Assembly (NCBI GenBank): GCA_045576675.1
Contig: JAZNGX010000002.1
Location: 5,944-69,943 of the forward strand
Length of the DNA: 64,000 bases
Source of the DNA: JAZNGX01 sp045576675
Lineage (GTDB): Bacteria; Bacillota; Clostridia; Monoglobales; Firm-18
Direction of reading: 5' to 3'
The notes below the pieces were generated by a model. It ran no database searches, was not told the DNA's origin, and saw only the letters and a list, made by a program, of their open reading frames with translations. The position numbers and the translations under genes are program-made. Each line of letters opens with the position of its first letter. Position 1 is the first letter of the stretch. Of the stretch, positions 1-8,039 are shown piece after piece.

Positions 1-351
1 GTGCTACAGGACGAAAGCGGTGAGCCATTGCCTGTTTATTCAATAGCAAGTGGTCTTGATTATCCGGGTGTTGGCCCGGAACATGCAAACTTGCGTGATA
101 TGAACCGTGTTCATTACGCAACTGTTTCTGATGAAGATGCAATGGAAGCATTCTTCCTGCTGTCACGCTATGAGGGTATTATCCCTGCAATAGAAAGTGC
201 TCATGCGGTGGCGTATGCTATCCGTTATGCAAAGGAGCATAAATCAGGCTCAATACTGGCTTGTTTGTCAGGTCGCGGTGATAAGGATATTGATTATGTT
301 TACGAAAAATACGGCTGCGGAGAAAAGTTTAAGCTGGACTATAAGGTTTGA
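1..351 (+). CDS. trpB: tryptophan synthase beta chain, C-terminal part (cut by window edge)
   Basis: This is the last 116 codons of TrpB, the PLP enzyme that condenses indole with serine to make tryptophan. The reading frame is open from base 1, so the start and the PLP lysine lie outside the window. The stretch [13 protein letters not shown] and the following [14 protein letters not shown] and [17 protein letters not shown] segments are characteristic of the TrpB C-terminal lobe, and [12 protein letters not shown] is the usual end. The first codon in view is GTG but it is internal, not a start. The gene is followed after 13 bases by a strong terminator. Other trp genes would be expected upstream, outside the window. 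Confidence 0.95.
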   Translation: MLQDESGEPLPVYSIASGLDYPGVGPEHANLRDMNRVHYATVSDEDAMEAFFLLSRYEGIIPAIESAHAVAYAIRYAKEHKSGSILACLSGRGDKDIDYVYEKYGCGEKFKLDYKV

Positions 352-364
352 GTATAATAATATC

Positions 365-402
365 AAAAAGGCTGAACGATTAATTTTTCGTTCAGCCTTT
401 TT
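365..402. terminator. bidirectional intrinsic terminator between trpB and the antiporter
   Basis: A perfect 15-bp inverted repeat (365-379 and 388-402) encloses an 8-base loop. The arms begin with AAAAAGG and end with CCTTTTT, so there is a U-tract in both directions. It sits between the convergent stops of trpB (351) and the minus-strand antiporter (405), so it probably terminates both. Confidence 0.93.
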
Positions 403-404
403 GA

Positions 405-1694
405 TTACATATTCTTTGCGTTTTCAAGCTTTGTCTGACGGCGGTTTTTAACCTCGTGCGGAATAGGCTTGATATCGCCTGCAGCTGTAAGTGCCTGTCT
501 TGTAAGAAGCGGGCCGATAAGCTCATAAATAAGAACTGCAAAAAGTGTGATATTTCTTATCAGATTGCCTTGCTCACCAAGCTGCATTGCTGTGGCACAC
601 ATACCAAGTGCAACACCCGCCTGTGGCAAAAGAGTAATACCAAGATATTTACAGATGTTAGGTGAACATTTAACAAGCTTTGCACTTCCCATTGCACCAT
701 AGTATTTGCCAAGTGAACGGAACAGAATATAAACAATGCCTATAACAACGATTGCAACATCTGCAAACACATTAAGCTCAAGTTCTGCACCGCTTATTAC
801 AAAGAACAAAGCAAAAAGCGGAGAAGTCCATTTGTCTGTCTTTTCCATAAGGTCGTGTGACAACGGACAAATGTTGCAGAAAACAGTTCCAAGCATCATA
901 CAAACAAGCAATGATGAAAAGCTTATATGTATTGAACCTATGCTGAATTCAAGCATAGATAACGAAGCTGTTAAAAACACAAAGGTAATTGTCATATTAA
1001 GACGATTTGTGTTTGAATTAAACCTTTTTTCAAGCTGTGTAAGGAACCAACCCATTAATGCACCAAGTGTAAGCGAGCATACAATTTCAACAAGAGGATT
1101 TATTATAATTGAAATCATATCTACTGAGCCCGAAATCAATGTTTTTGCAATACCAAATGATACTGCAAATACTATAAGACCAACAGCATCGTCCAATGCA
1201 ACAATAGGCAACAGCAGGCTTGTTAAAGGACCTTTTGCCTTGTACTGACGTACAACCATAAGTGTTGCAGCAGGAGCTGTTGCTGTTGCGATAGCACCAA
1301 GTGTAATAAGCTGCGGTACTGTCAGCTTATCAGGCATTATAATATGTACAACAAGCAATGCAACGTCAACAAACAGCGTTGCAACAAGTGCCTGAAGAAT
1401 ACCTATTACTGTTGCCTGTATACCTGTCTTTCTAAGCTCTGTTAATCGGAACTCACTGCCGATTGAAAAAGCAATGAATGCCAAAGCAACCTCAGAAACA
1501 AGTGAAAGTCTGCTAACGGCTTCGTGATTATTAAAGCCAAGCCCCTCAATGCCAAATGCGCCCATACAATATGGACCGATTAATACTCCGGCAATTAAAT
1601 ATGCAGTTACTGACGGCAGCTTTAACGGCTTGAATACACGAGTCATAAGAAGTCCTGCCAATAACGCTATTGATACTGATAATAATGTACTCAT
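405..1694 (-). CDS. CPA2-family cation:proton antiporter (NapA/KefB type)
   Basis: A 429-residue integral membrane protein with about 12-13 hydrophobic segments and no cytosolic TrkA-N domain. Residues 136-147 (ATATAPAATLMV) match the unwound TM4 region, and the adjacent aspartates in ALDDAVGL (residues 168-169) match the ion-binding DD pair of electrogenic CPA2 exchangers such as NapA. It most likely exchanges Na+ or K+ for protons at the cytoplasmic membrane; the ion is not predictable. The ATG at 1694 has an AAGGAAG ribosome binding site upstream and its own sigma-A promoter at 1752-1780. It is convergent with trpB. Confidence 0.88.
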   Translation of the reverse strand: MSTLLSVSIALLAGLLMTRVFKPLKLPSVTAYLIAGVLIGPYCMGAFGIEGLGFNNHEAVSRLSLVSEVALAFIAFSIGSEFRLTELRKTGIQATVIGILQALVATLFVDVALLVVHIIMPDKLTVPQLITLGAIATATAPAATLMVVRQYKAKGPLTSLLLPIVALDDAVGLIVFAVSFGIAKTLISGSVDMISIIINPLVEIVCSLTLGALMGWFLTQLEKRFNSNTNRLNMTITFVFLTASLSMLEFSIGSIHISFSSLLVCMMLGTVFCNICPLSHDLMEKTDKWTSPLFALFFVISGAELELNVFADVAIVVIGIVYILFRSLGKYYGAMGSAKLVKCSPNICKYLGITLLPQAGVALGMCATAMQLGEQGNLIRNITLFAVLIYELIGPLLTRQALTAAGDIKPIPHEVKNRRQTKLENAKNM

Positions 1695-1751
1695 TTTTTA
1701 TTCGCTTCCTTATAAAGAATTGGCGGATTGTAAAATTCGCACCAATTTCGT

Positions 1752-1780
1752 ATTGTAGCACAACGAATTTTGTTTGTCAA
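1752..1780 (-). promoter_or_regulatory. sigma-A promoter of the antiporter gene
   Basis: Read on the minus strand, TTGACA (1775-1780) is followed after exactly 17 bases by TACAAT (1752-1757). The predicted transcription start is near 1745, giving an untranslated leader of about 50 bases before the ATG at 1694. The element lies in the gap after the GH28-like gene, where no terminator is obvious, so readthrough from the glycosidase operon is also possible. Confidence 0.8.
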
Positions 1781-1796
1781 GGAATAAATGGGCATT

Positions 1797-3047
1797 TTAT
1801 TTGTCAATTACAGATGTTTTTATAATTCCGTCGTTAATTAGTAAGGTATCATCAGTATTTATGCATGATAATTTCAATGTGTTGATTGTACCATTGTTCA
1901 ATATAAACGGTATATCATTTGTTTCTTTGTTACGTTCTCTTATTTCGTTAATATCGTCCTTGTAGCCTTTCCCTTTAATATAATCAGGATTATCAAGCAG
2001 ATTTTTTTGTGTACAGTCCTTAACAGAAAATACACCTATGTTTGTGTTTTCACCAACATAAAACGTTTCGGCAGGTGAAACTTCTTCGTGTCTGGAAAGA
2101 TTTTCAACTGAAATTGTATCAATATTAACATTTTCACCGATATGCATTAATGCAAAGGTAATCCATTTGCCGACCTTGTATTTTGGGAGCATTGGTGCTT
2201 TTGACACAGCGATGTTTTTAAAAACAAGGTTAGAAAAGTTTCCTCTTGCGTTTTCTGTTTCGTAAAATTTTGAAATACACACAGCATAGCGGTAATATGT
2301 TCCGTAAACATTTGAAATACTTATGTTTTTGACGGGATGATTTACGGACAAAAGTCTTACTCCGCTATGACTGTTCTCGCTATATACACCATTAACTGTT
2401 ATGTCGGAAATCGGACCTGAGACAAAATCGTCAGCATTGATTGCAACAAGGTCATCATATACTGTGCCTTTTACATTTTCTATATGACCGAAGCGGCAAC
2501 CGCCGTCAAGATGAACTCCGTCCATATTAAGTGCAATTGGATTGCCAAGGTTATAGTCAAATGCAATGTCGCTTATTGTGAAATATTGTGTGTAACCAAG
2601 CTGGATGCCGAATGTTACGGGGTTTTTTATGGTAAGTGCTTTTAATGTTAAATTTTTTACGTGTGAAAAACGAAGTGCAACACCTAAATAATTATCATAA
2701 AAATATTCAGTAGGATTAGGCAGAACCATTTGATTACGCACTTCTTCACTGCGTAAAGGGTTTTCGTCTTGCTCTGAATTGTTGTAATTCCAGATACCTC
2801 CGCTTATGCTTATGTTTTCGTTACCATCAATATCTTCTGAATTTTTAAGCATGATACAACTACTGCCTGCTTTCAGTTTGATTTCTGTAAATCTGTCCAA
2901 AACAAGAGATGTATTGGAACTGATTAAAAGCGGACGGCTTATTATATAGCAAACATCGGGTTGAGGAAAATAGACATTCTTTTTGCCACTGTCTAATAAT
3001 CCCTGCAGATAGTTTGTGTCATCGTTTATTCCATTGCCTATGTTCAT
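1797..3047 (-). CDS. GH28-like right-handed beta-helix protein (polygalacturonase-type, apparently cytoplasmic)
   Basis: A 416-residue protein that starts directly with a pectate-lyase-3/GH28-type edge (NDDTNYLQGLL, YFPQ) and has no signal peptide. Many short beta-strand repeats (for example ISDITVNGVYSE and KNISISNVYG) indicate a parallel beta-helix. NMDGVHLDG (174-182) and YDDLVAINADD (197-207) resemble the NTDG and DD acid motifs of GH28, and SHSGVRLLS (226-234) sits where the GHG motif would be, but the match is degenerate. It probably attacks a galacturonide-containing oligosaccharide, though the substrate is uncertain. The ATG follows an AAGGAG site that lies inside the end of the GH3 gene, 2 bases upstream, so the two are co-transcribed. 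Confidence 0.72.
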   Translation of the reverse strand: MNIGNGINDDTNYLQGLLDSGKKNVYFPQPDVCYIISRPLLISSNTSLVLDRFTEIKLKAGSSCIMLKNSEDIDGNENISISGGIWNYNNSEQDENPLRSEEVRNQMVLPNPTEYFYDNYLGVALRFSHVKNLTLKALTIKNPVTFGIQLGYTQYFTISDIAFDYNLGNPIALNMDGVHLDGGCRFGHIENVKGTVYDDLVAINADDFVSGPISDITVNGVYSENSHSGVRLLSVNHPVKNISISNVYGTYYRYAVCISKFYETENARGNFSNLVFKNIAVSKAPMLPKYKVGKWITFALMHIGENVNIDTISVENLSRHEEVSPAETFYVGENTNIGVFSVKDCTQKNLLDNPDYIKGKGYKDDINEIRERNKETNDIPFILNNGTINTLKLSCINTDDTLLINDGIIKTSVIDK

Positions 3048-3049
3048 TT

Positions 3050-4936
3050 TCAGTTCTCCTTAAATTTGATAGTTACAGCTTCACCTGCACGTATAAACTG
3101 CTTTTTAAACCCACATAAATTCTTGTGAGGTATATATTCAAATTTTAGTACAGAGTAGTTTACATCGTATTCACCGTTATTTTTTAATTCAACTGTGTTT
3201 TCGTCAAGCCAGTTTTCTGTTATATCTGAATAAGTAAGACCATGACCAAATTCATAAACGGGAGTGCCTTTAAAGAACTTGTATGTTCTGTTTTCCATTG
3301 AATAATCTTCAAATGGAGGTATATCCTCAATGCTCTTATAGAATGTTACAGGCAGTCTGCCACATGGTGAGACCTTACCGAAAATAATATCGGCAAGTGC
3401 ATTTCCGCCCTCTGCACCGGGATAGAAGCACTGGATAACAGCATCGCAGTGTTCATTTTCATACGAAAGATTCAAGCAGCTGCCGCTTACATTTACAAAA
3501 ATGATAGGCTTACCAATACTGATAATTTCATTAATCATCTTGCGTTGTGAAACAGGAAGTTCGATATCAAGCTTATCTCCGCTTGCGGTTCCATTATATG
3601 AATCTCCTTCTTCCCCTTCCATCATTGGATTAAGACCGCAACACAAAATGACAACATCAGCCTTCTTTGCCGCTATTATTGCCTCACGCATCGGATGTTC
3701 AGACCATTCGTGTATATTATCATTGAAAATGTCGCATCCAAGTGCGTATATAACATTTGCATCTGTGCCGTCTTGTATTCCTTTTAATATTGTAGAGTAT
3801 TTTGATGGTGTTCCGTTATAGTTACCAAGTAAAACTCCCTTATCATCGGCATTAGGACCGATAACGGCAATTGTTTTTGTGTTTTTTAGCGGAAGTATAC
3901 CATTGTTTTTAAGAAGTACCATACTTTCCTGTGCCATTTTTCTGTTTAATGCTCTGTGTGCATCACATTCAACTACCTCATAAGGAATATTGTCATACTC
4001 ACAGTTGTCATCAAACATACCAAGTCTGAAGCGGGCAGTAAACAGCCTTACAACTGCTTCTGTAATTGTTTCTTCATCCAAAAGATTGTTTGCTACAGCT
4101 GTCTTTAACCATTTATAAGCTGTTCCACAGTTAAGGTTACAGCCATTTTTAACCGCCAGTGCGGCACTTTCTGCCTCGTTTTTTGTAATTTTGTGATGAT
4201 TGTTGATATCGCATATTGCACCGCAGTCTGAAACAACATAGCCTTTAAAGCCAAATTCACCGTACAATATATCCTGAAGCAATGTTTTGCTTGCACAGCA
4301 TGCTTCACCGTTTACTCTGTTGTATGCACCCATTACAGCTGACGGGTCAGCATTGTCAATGCAATACTTAAATGCCCAAAGATATGTTTCGTACAAATCT
4401 TTTTGGCTTACAACAGCGTTGAATCCATGTCTGTCAGCTTCGGGACCGCTGTGAACTGCATAATGCTTAATAGTTGCATCAAGCTTGCGATACTTGCCCT
4501 CGCCCTGCAAACCTTTGATAAATGCTGTTCCCATTCTACCGGTTAAATATGGGTCTTCGCCGTAGGTTTCATGTCCCCGTCCCCATCTTGGGTCACGGAA
4601 TATATTAATGTTTGGTGACCAGTATGTAAGCCCCTGATAAATTAAAGTGTCACCAAATTTTCTGAATTCGTTATATTTAGCTCTCGCTTCATCGGAAATT
4701 GCTATTGCAACCTTGTGCATAAGCTCTGTATTAAAGCTTGCAGCCATGCCGATTGCCTGAGGAAAAACAGTTGCACAGCCGGAGCGTGCAACACCGTGCA
4801 GACATTCATTCCACCAGTTATATGCAGGTACACCCAATCTTTCAATTGCGGGTGCATCATATTTCATTTGTGCCATTTTTTCAGCAAGTGTCATTTTTGA
4901 AACAAGCTCGCGGGCACGTTCTTCAAATGTTTTCAT
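3050..4936 (-). CDS. glycoside hydrolase family 3, beta-xylosidase-like
   Basis: A 628-residue GH3 enzyme with an N-terminal TIM barrel and C-terminal alpha/beta sandwich. YNWWNECLHGVAR near residue 40 and the nucleophile motif VVSDCGAICDI (catalytic Asp near 237) are typical of the bacterial and plant beta-xylosidase/arabinofuranosidase branch; KHYAVHSGP near 158 is the substrate-binding KHY segment. The fibronectin-III-like tail is short (family proteins are usually about 700 residues or longer). There is no signal peptide, so it probably acts on imported oligosaccharides. The ATG at 4936 follows AAGGAG by 9 bases; an in-frame TTG one codon earlier is the alternative. It is the first gene of the minus-strand operon facing the AraC gene. 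Confidence 0.9.
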   Translation of the reverse strand: MKTFEERARELVSKMTLAEKMAQMKYDAPAIERLGVPAYNWWNECLHGVARSGCATVFPQAIGMAASFNTELMHKVAIAISDEARAKYNEFRKFGDTLIYQGLTYWSPNINIFRDPRWGRGHETYGEDPYLTGRMGTAFIKGLQGEGKYRKLDATIKHYAVHSGPEADRHGFNAVVSQKDLYETYLWAFKYCIDNADPSAVMGAYNRVNGEACCASKTLLQDILYGEFGFKGYVVSDCGAICDINNHHKITKNEAESAALAVKNGCNLNCGTAYKWLKTAVANNLLDEETITEAVVRLFTARFRLGMFDDNCEYDNIPYEVVECDAHRALNRKMAQESMVLLKNNGILPLKNTKTIAVIGPNADDKGVLLGNYNGTPSKYSTILKGIQDGTDANVIYALGCDIFNDNIHEWSEHPMREAIIAAKKADVVILCCGLNPMMEGEEGDSYNGTASGDKLDIELPVSQRKMINEIISIGKPIIFVNVSGSCLNLSYENEHCDAVIQCFYPGAEGGNALADIIFGKVSPCGRLPVTFYKSIEDIPPFEDYSMENRTYKFFKGTPVYEFGHGLTYSDITENWLDENTVELKNNGEYDVNYSVLKFEYIPHKNLCGFKKQFIRAGEAVTIKFKEN

Positions 4937-4972
4937 CAAAAATCACTCCTTAAAGCATATGATATCACACAT

Positions 4973-5036
4973 ATATTGCTTTAACTATACTGAATATTGC
5001 TGATTTTAAGACAAATATTGCTTTTTTTATATTGCA
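4973..5036. promoter_or_regulatory. AraC-type operator array: four ATATTGC(T/A) direct repeats
   Basis: The octamer ATATTGCT occurs at 4973-4980, 4994-5001 and 5015-5022, each start exactly 21 bases after the last, and a fourth copy, ATATTGCA, follows at 5029-5036. Direct repeats two helical turns apart are the arrangement bound by dimeric AraC-family activators. They lie between the divergent GH3 operon and the AraC gene, so they are the likely operators for both. Confidence 0.75.
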
Positions 5037-5046
5037 GTGATATACT
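4984..5046. promoter_or_regulatory. divergent promoters of the GH3 operon and AraC gene
   Basis: On the plus strand TTGCTT (5018-5023) and TATACT (5041-5046) are separated by 17 bases and would start transcription about 12 bases before the AraC ATG. On the minus strand TTGTCT (5009-5014) and TATAGT (4984-4989) are separated by 19 bases, a suboptimal spacing that suggests activator dependence. Both overlap the ATATTGCT repeats, so the same protein could repress its own gene and activate the enzymes. Confidence 0.5.
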
Positions 5047-5064
5047 ATATATGAGGTGAAAAAT

Positions 5065-5883
5065 ATGTCAGGAGCAATGTATGAAACAGATAACAAATCA
5101 ATTGGAAGCTTTCCTTCGATTAATCTTGAAAGTGAAAATCTGACGTATATATCACATTACCACGAGGAGATGGAAGTTATATATATCAAATGCGGCGTTA
5201 CTTCCGCATATTCGGGTTCAAACGAAATAGTTTTGCAAAAAGGTGATATATGCATTTTTATGCCGGGTGAAATTCACAGCTTTCAAAGCACTGAGTATAA
5301 TTGCATTGATATTTTAAAACTAAAAACAGACACTTTTTATGAAGAAATAGATTTCTGGAAAATGCGATTAAAAAACAATCGCATCAGCTGTGACCATAGC
5401 TGCTATCAGGTGCTTAAGTCTGTTATAGATGAAATACGTAATGAGTTTAAAGAGCAAAAAACAGGTTATGAGTTTGCCATCAGAAATTGTAAAAATATAA
5501 TAATTAGTACTGTTATACGAAATATTGAACACGAATATTCTGACCAGAGTAAAAGCATTATGATGCTTGATTTGATAAACAAGTATCTTGAACTGAATTT
5601 TGAAAGTCACATATGCCTTGATGGTGCTGCAAAAGCCTGTCACTTTTCGAAATACTATTTTGCCCACAAGTTAAAGGAACTCACAGGAACTACCTTTGTG
5701 CAATACCTTTCGTCATTCAGGGCAGAAAAGGCGGCTCAGCTTTTAAAAACCACCAATATGCGTGTGACTGATGTTGCGTTAAAATGCGGCTTTAACAATT
5801 TAAGAAGCTTTAACCGTCAGTTTAAAGCGACGTATAACGTAACACCGCTTATGTACAGAAAAAGTGTAAATAATAACTCTTGA
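5065..5883 (+). CDS. AraC-family transcriptional regulator with cupin sensor domain
   Basis: A 272-residue regulator. The first about 100 residues form a cupin-like sugar-sensing domain (SHYHEEMEVIYI, PGEIHSF) and the last about 95 are the double helix-turn-helix domain (AAKACHFSKYYFAHKLKELTG, then VTDVALKCGFNNLRSFNRQFK and TPLMYRKS). The ATG at 5065 is chosen because AGGTGA lies 5 bases upstream; a GTG at 5056 overlaps that site. It is divergent from the GH3/GH28-like operon and shares the repeat-filled 128-base intergenic region, so it most likely senses a product of those enzymes and controls them. No terminator is evident downstream. Confidence 0.9.
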   Translation: MSGAMYETDNKSIGSFPSINLESENLTYISHYHEEMEVIYIKCGVTSAYSGSNEIVLQKGDICIFMPGEIHSFQSTEYNCIDILKLKTDTFYEEIDFWKMRLKNNRISCDHSCYQVLKSVIDEIRNEFKEQKTGYEFAIRNCKNIIISTVIRNIEHEYSDQSKSIMMLDLINKYLELNFESHICLDGAAKACHFSKYYFAHKLKELTGTTFVQYLSSFRAEKAAQLLKTTNMRVTDVALKCGFNNLRSFNRQFKATYNVTPLMYRKSVNNNS

Positions 5884-5982
5884 TTTTTTGTGAATAATAA
5901 TATATAATGAAAATATTGTGATGGAAGATATATTAAGTTCGGCTTCGGTTGCGGGTTAAATATAAAAAATGAGCAAAAAGTA

Positions 5983-6011
5983 TTGACAAATATTATAAAA
6001 AAAGGTATAAT
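5983..6011 (+). promoter_or_regulatory. consensus sigma-A promoter for yceD-rpmF
   Basis: TTGACA (5983-5988) and TATAAT (6006-6011) are both perfect consensus and are separated by exactly 17 bases. The predicted start point is at about 6017-6019, which coincides with the ATG of yceD, so the transcript appears leaderless. Confidence 0.9.
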
Positions 6012-6018
6012 GCTGATT

Positions 6019-6480
6019 ATGAATGTAGATTTGTTACCAATAATTAATAATGAAAACGAAAAAGTATCATTTGACGGCACACTTACTTACGAGTATGAAG
6101 GTGCTGTTATTAATGCAGAAGTTAACGGTTATGTAATCAATTTTGCAGGCTCTCTTGAGGTTCATGGTGATATCAGGGCAGATATTTCTGCTCCGTGCGC
6201 TAAATGTCTTGAGACTGTTAATGATTATATGGAGCTTTCCATTAACGAAACTGTCGGTGAGGATGGTATCGAGCTGGAAGGAACTGTAATCGATATTGAT
6301 TCAATTGTTTACGGTGAGCTTATGGTTAACATTCCTATAAGGTTTGTTTGCAGTGATGAGTGTAAGGGTTTATGCCCCAAGTGTGGTGCAAATCTTAACA
6401 TAAAACAATGTCAATGCAAGGACGACGAGGTTTACGACGAACGTTTTGCAAGACCAAGATTTGAACGCCGTAAGCGTTAA
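6019..6480 (+). CDS. yceD: YceD/DUF177 family protein (large-subunit rRNA accumulation protein)
   Basis: A 153-residue DUF177 protein, a family linked to 23S rRNA accumulation and typically encoded directly upstream of rpmF, as here. It has the CAKC pair in the middle and the C-terminal cysteine cluster CSDECKGLCPKCG ... CQC that probably binds zinc. The start is placed at ATG 6019: an upstream in-frame TTG at 5983 is part of the -35 box, and ATG 6010 overlaps the -10 box, so neither can be the start of an mRNA from this promoter. No Shine-Dalgarno lies between the start point and ATG 6019. rpmF follows after 39 bases. Confidence 0.9.
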   Translation: MNVDLLPIINNENEKVSFDGTLTYEYEGAVINAEVNGYVINFAGSLEVHGDIRADISAPCAKCLETVNDYMELSINETVGEDGIELEGTVIDIDSIVYGELMVNIPIRFVCSDECKGLCPKCGANLNIKQCQCKDDEVYDERFARPRFERRKR

Positions 6481-6519
6481 ATAACCTGTACGGTTAATTA
6501 TGAGGAGGTGTATTTTCAC

Positions 6520-6699
6520 ATGGCAGTACCTAAGAGAAGAGTATCAAAAGAAAGACGCGATAAAAGACGTGCTAATTGGAAATTAGCTTTGCCCGGTATG
6601 GTAAAATGTCCTAATTGCCAGGAATTCAAGTTGCCTCACAGAGTATGTGGTAACTGTGGTTTTTACAAAGGCAAGGAAGTCATAAAAAAAGAAGCGTAA
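6520..6699 (+). CDS. rpmF: 50S ribosomal protein L32
   Basis: A 59-residue L32. It begins [17 protein letters not shown], a typical basic N-terminus, and carries two CxxC pairs (CPNC and CGNC, 13 residues apart) forming a zinc ribbon. The ATG at 6520 sits 9 bases after GAGGAGGTG; an upstream GTG at 6508 is inside that ribosome binding site. It is co-transcribed with yceD and followed by a terminator. Confidence 0.97.
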   Translation: MAVPKRRVSKERRDKRRANWKLALPGMVKCPNCQEFKLPHRVCGNCGFYKGKEVIKKEA

Positions 6700-6706
6700 T
6701 TTTGAT

Positions 6707-6738
6707 AAGAGGTTGTCTTTTAATGCAACCTCTTTTTT
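6707..6738 (+). terminator. intrinsic terminator after rpmF
   Basis: A perfect 9-bp stem (AAGAGGTTG at 6707-6715, CAACCTCTT at 6726-6734) with a 10-base loop and a run of six Ts (6733-6738). It stands 28 bases before the start of the DUF512 gene, for which no separate promoter fits in the gap. Confidence 0.88.
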
Positions 6739-6765
6739 GCTATAAGTAGAAAGGAGCGATGATAC

Positions 6766-8034
6766 TTGGAGAATGTTGTTAAATGGGTTGAACCGGACTC
6801 TATTGCTGAAGAAATCGGCATAGAACCCGGTGATGTTCTTGTATCTGTTAACAATACAAAGCTTAAGGATATTCTTGATTATCGCTTTTTTACAGCTTCT
6901 GATGAATATACAATCGAAATTCTCAAAAAAAATGGTGAAACTGAGATAATAGAAATATATAACGAGGATTACGAGGATTTAGGACTTCATTTTGAAAATT
7001 TTCTTATGGATAAGGAACAATGGTGTCATAATAAGTGTGTGTTCTGTTTTGTTGACCAGTTGCCACAAAATATGAGAAAATCCCTGTATTATAAGGATGA
7101 CGATTATCGTCTTTCCGCACTTATGGGGAATTATATTACGCTTACAAATTTAAAGGAAGAGGATATTGACAGAATAATTAATATGCATCTTCCAAGAATT
7201 AATATTTCTGTTCATACAGTGGATAAAGAGCTTCGTTCGCAGCTCTTGCATCACAAAAACGCAGATGTTATGCCAATAATCGAGCGTTTTGCCGAGGCGG
7301 GCATTTATATGGATTGTCAGGTGGTTTTGTGTAAGGGCTTAAATGATGGTAAATACCTTGATGAAACCATAACAGAGCTTGCAAAATTCTATCCTTATGT
7401 ACAGTGCCTTTGTGTTGTCCCTGTTGGACTTACGGAGCACAGAGAAGGGCTTTGCAGCCTGCAACGCTTTGATGCTGAAGGTGCCACAGCTGTTATAGAG
7501 CAGATTGAAGGCTACAATGCACAGTTTAAAGAAAAGCTTGGAACAAATTTTGTTTTTGCTTCTGACGAATTTTATGTGATTGCAAATTACAGATTGCCTG
7601 AGTTTGAGTATTATGAAGAATTTTTGCAGATGGAAAACGGCGTGGGCTTGCTTACATCATTAATCAGCGAATTTAACGAAGCAGAGCCATGCGAGGTAAT
7701 TACCAGAAAAACTATTGCAACAGGGGTCAGTGCGGCACCGTATATAGAAGAGCTTGTAAGCTCTGTTACTGATAAGGTGCAGGTAATACCGATTGTAAAT
7801 GATTTTTTAGGTCATACAATTACTGTTGCAGGACTTACTACAGGTCGTGATATAATTAATCAACTTAAAGGTAAGGAGCTTGGTGAAGTGCTTCTTTTGC
7901 CTGATGTGATGTTAAACTATGACGGCTTGTTTTTAGATGATTTGAAAATAAGTGATATTGAAGATGCACTTAACATAAAGGTTAAGACTGTTCAAAATGA
8001 CGGAGCAGCATTAAGAGAAAGTATTGGAGGGTAA
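6766..8034 (+). CDS. DUF512 family radical SAM protein with N-terminal PDZ-like domain
   Basis: A 422-residue member of the DUF512 family, conserved in Clostridia next to der. Residues 1-55 form a PDZ-like fold ([18 protein letters not shown]). [14 protein letters not shown] carries the CxxxCxxC cluster (Cys 87, 91, 94) of radical SAM enzymes, followed by the typical [15 protein letters not shown] and GNYITLTNL. The substrate of the family is unknown. The start is TTG 6766, nine bases after AAAGGAG; no ATG fits. The der gene begins 5 bases downstream. Confidence 0.9.
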   Translation: MENVVKWVEPDSIAEEIGIEPGDVLVSVNNTKLKDILDYRFFTASDEYTIEILKKNGETEIIEIYNEDYEDLGLHFENFLMDKEQWCHNKCVFCFVDQLPQNMRKSLYYKDDDYRLSALMGNYITLTNLKEEDIDRIINMHLPRINISVHTVDKELRSQLLHHKNADVMPIIERFAEAGIYMDCQVVLCKGLNDGKYLDETITELAKFYPYVQCLCVVPVGLTEHREGLCSLQRFDAEGATAVIEQIEGYNAQFKEKLGTNFVFASDEFYVIANYRLPEFEYYEEFLQMENGVGLLTSLISEFNEAEPCEVITRKTIATGVSAAPYIEELVSSVTDKVQVIPIVNDFLGHTITVAGLTTGRDIINQLKGKELGEVLLLPDVMLNYDGLFLDDLKISDIEDALNIKVKTVQNDGAALRESIGG

Positions 8035-8039
8035 AACAA

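Noticed and set aside
736..1248. Long open frames opposite the antiporter and other genes (also for example at 3501-3821, 50860-51315 and 53774-54115)
   Set aside because: They are antisense shadows of well-supported genes, with no ribosome binding site and no recognisable motif.
5922..5960. A 12-codon ORF (MEDILSSASVAG) upstream of yceD as a leader peptide
   Set aside because: It has no ribosome binding site, lies upstream of the yceD promoter, and no attenuator structure accompanies it.
5983..6018. A longer yceD starting at TTG 5983 or ATG 6010
   Set aside because: TTG 5983 is the first part of a perfect -35 box and ATG 6010 overlaps the -10 box, so neither can be in the mRNA made from this promoter; homologues begin near the 6019 Met.
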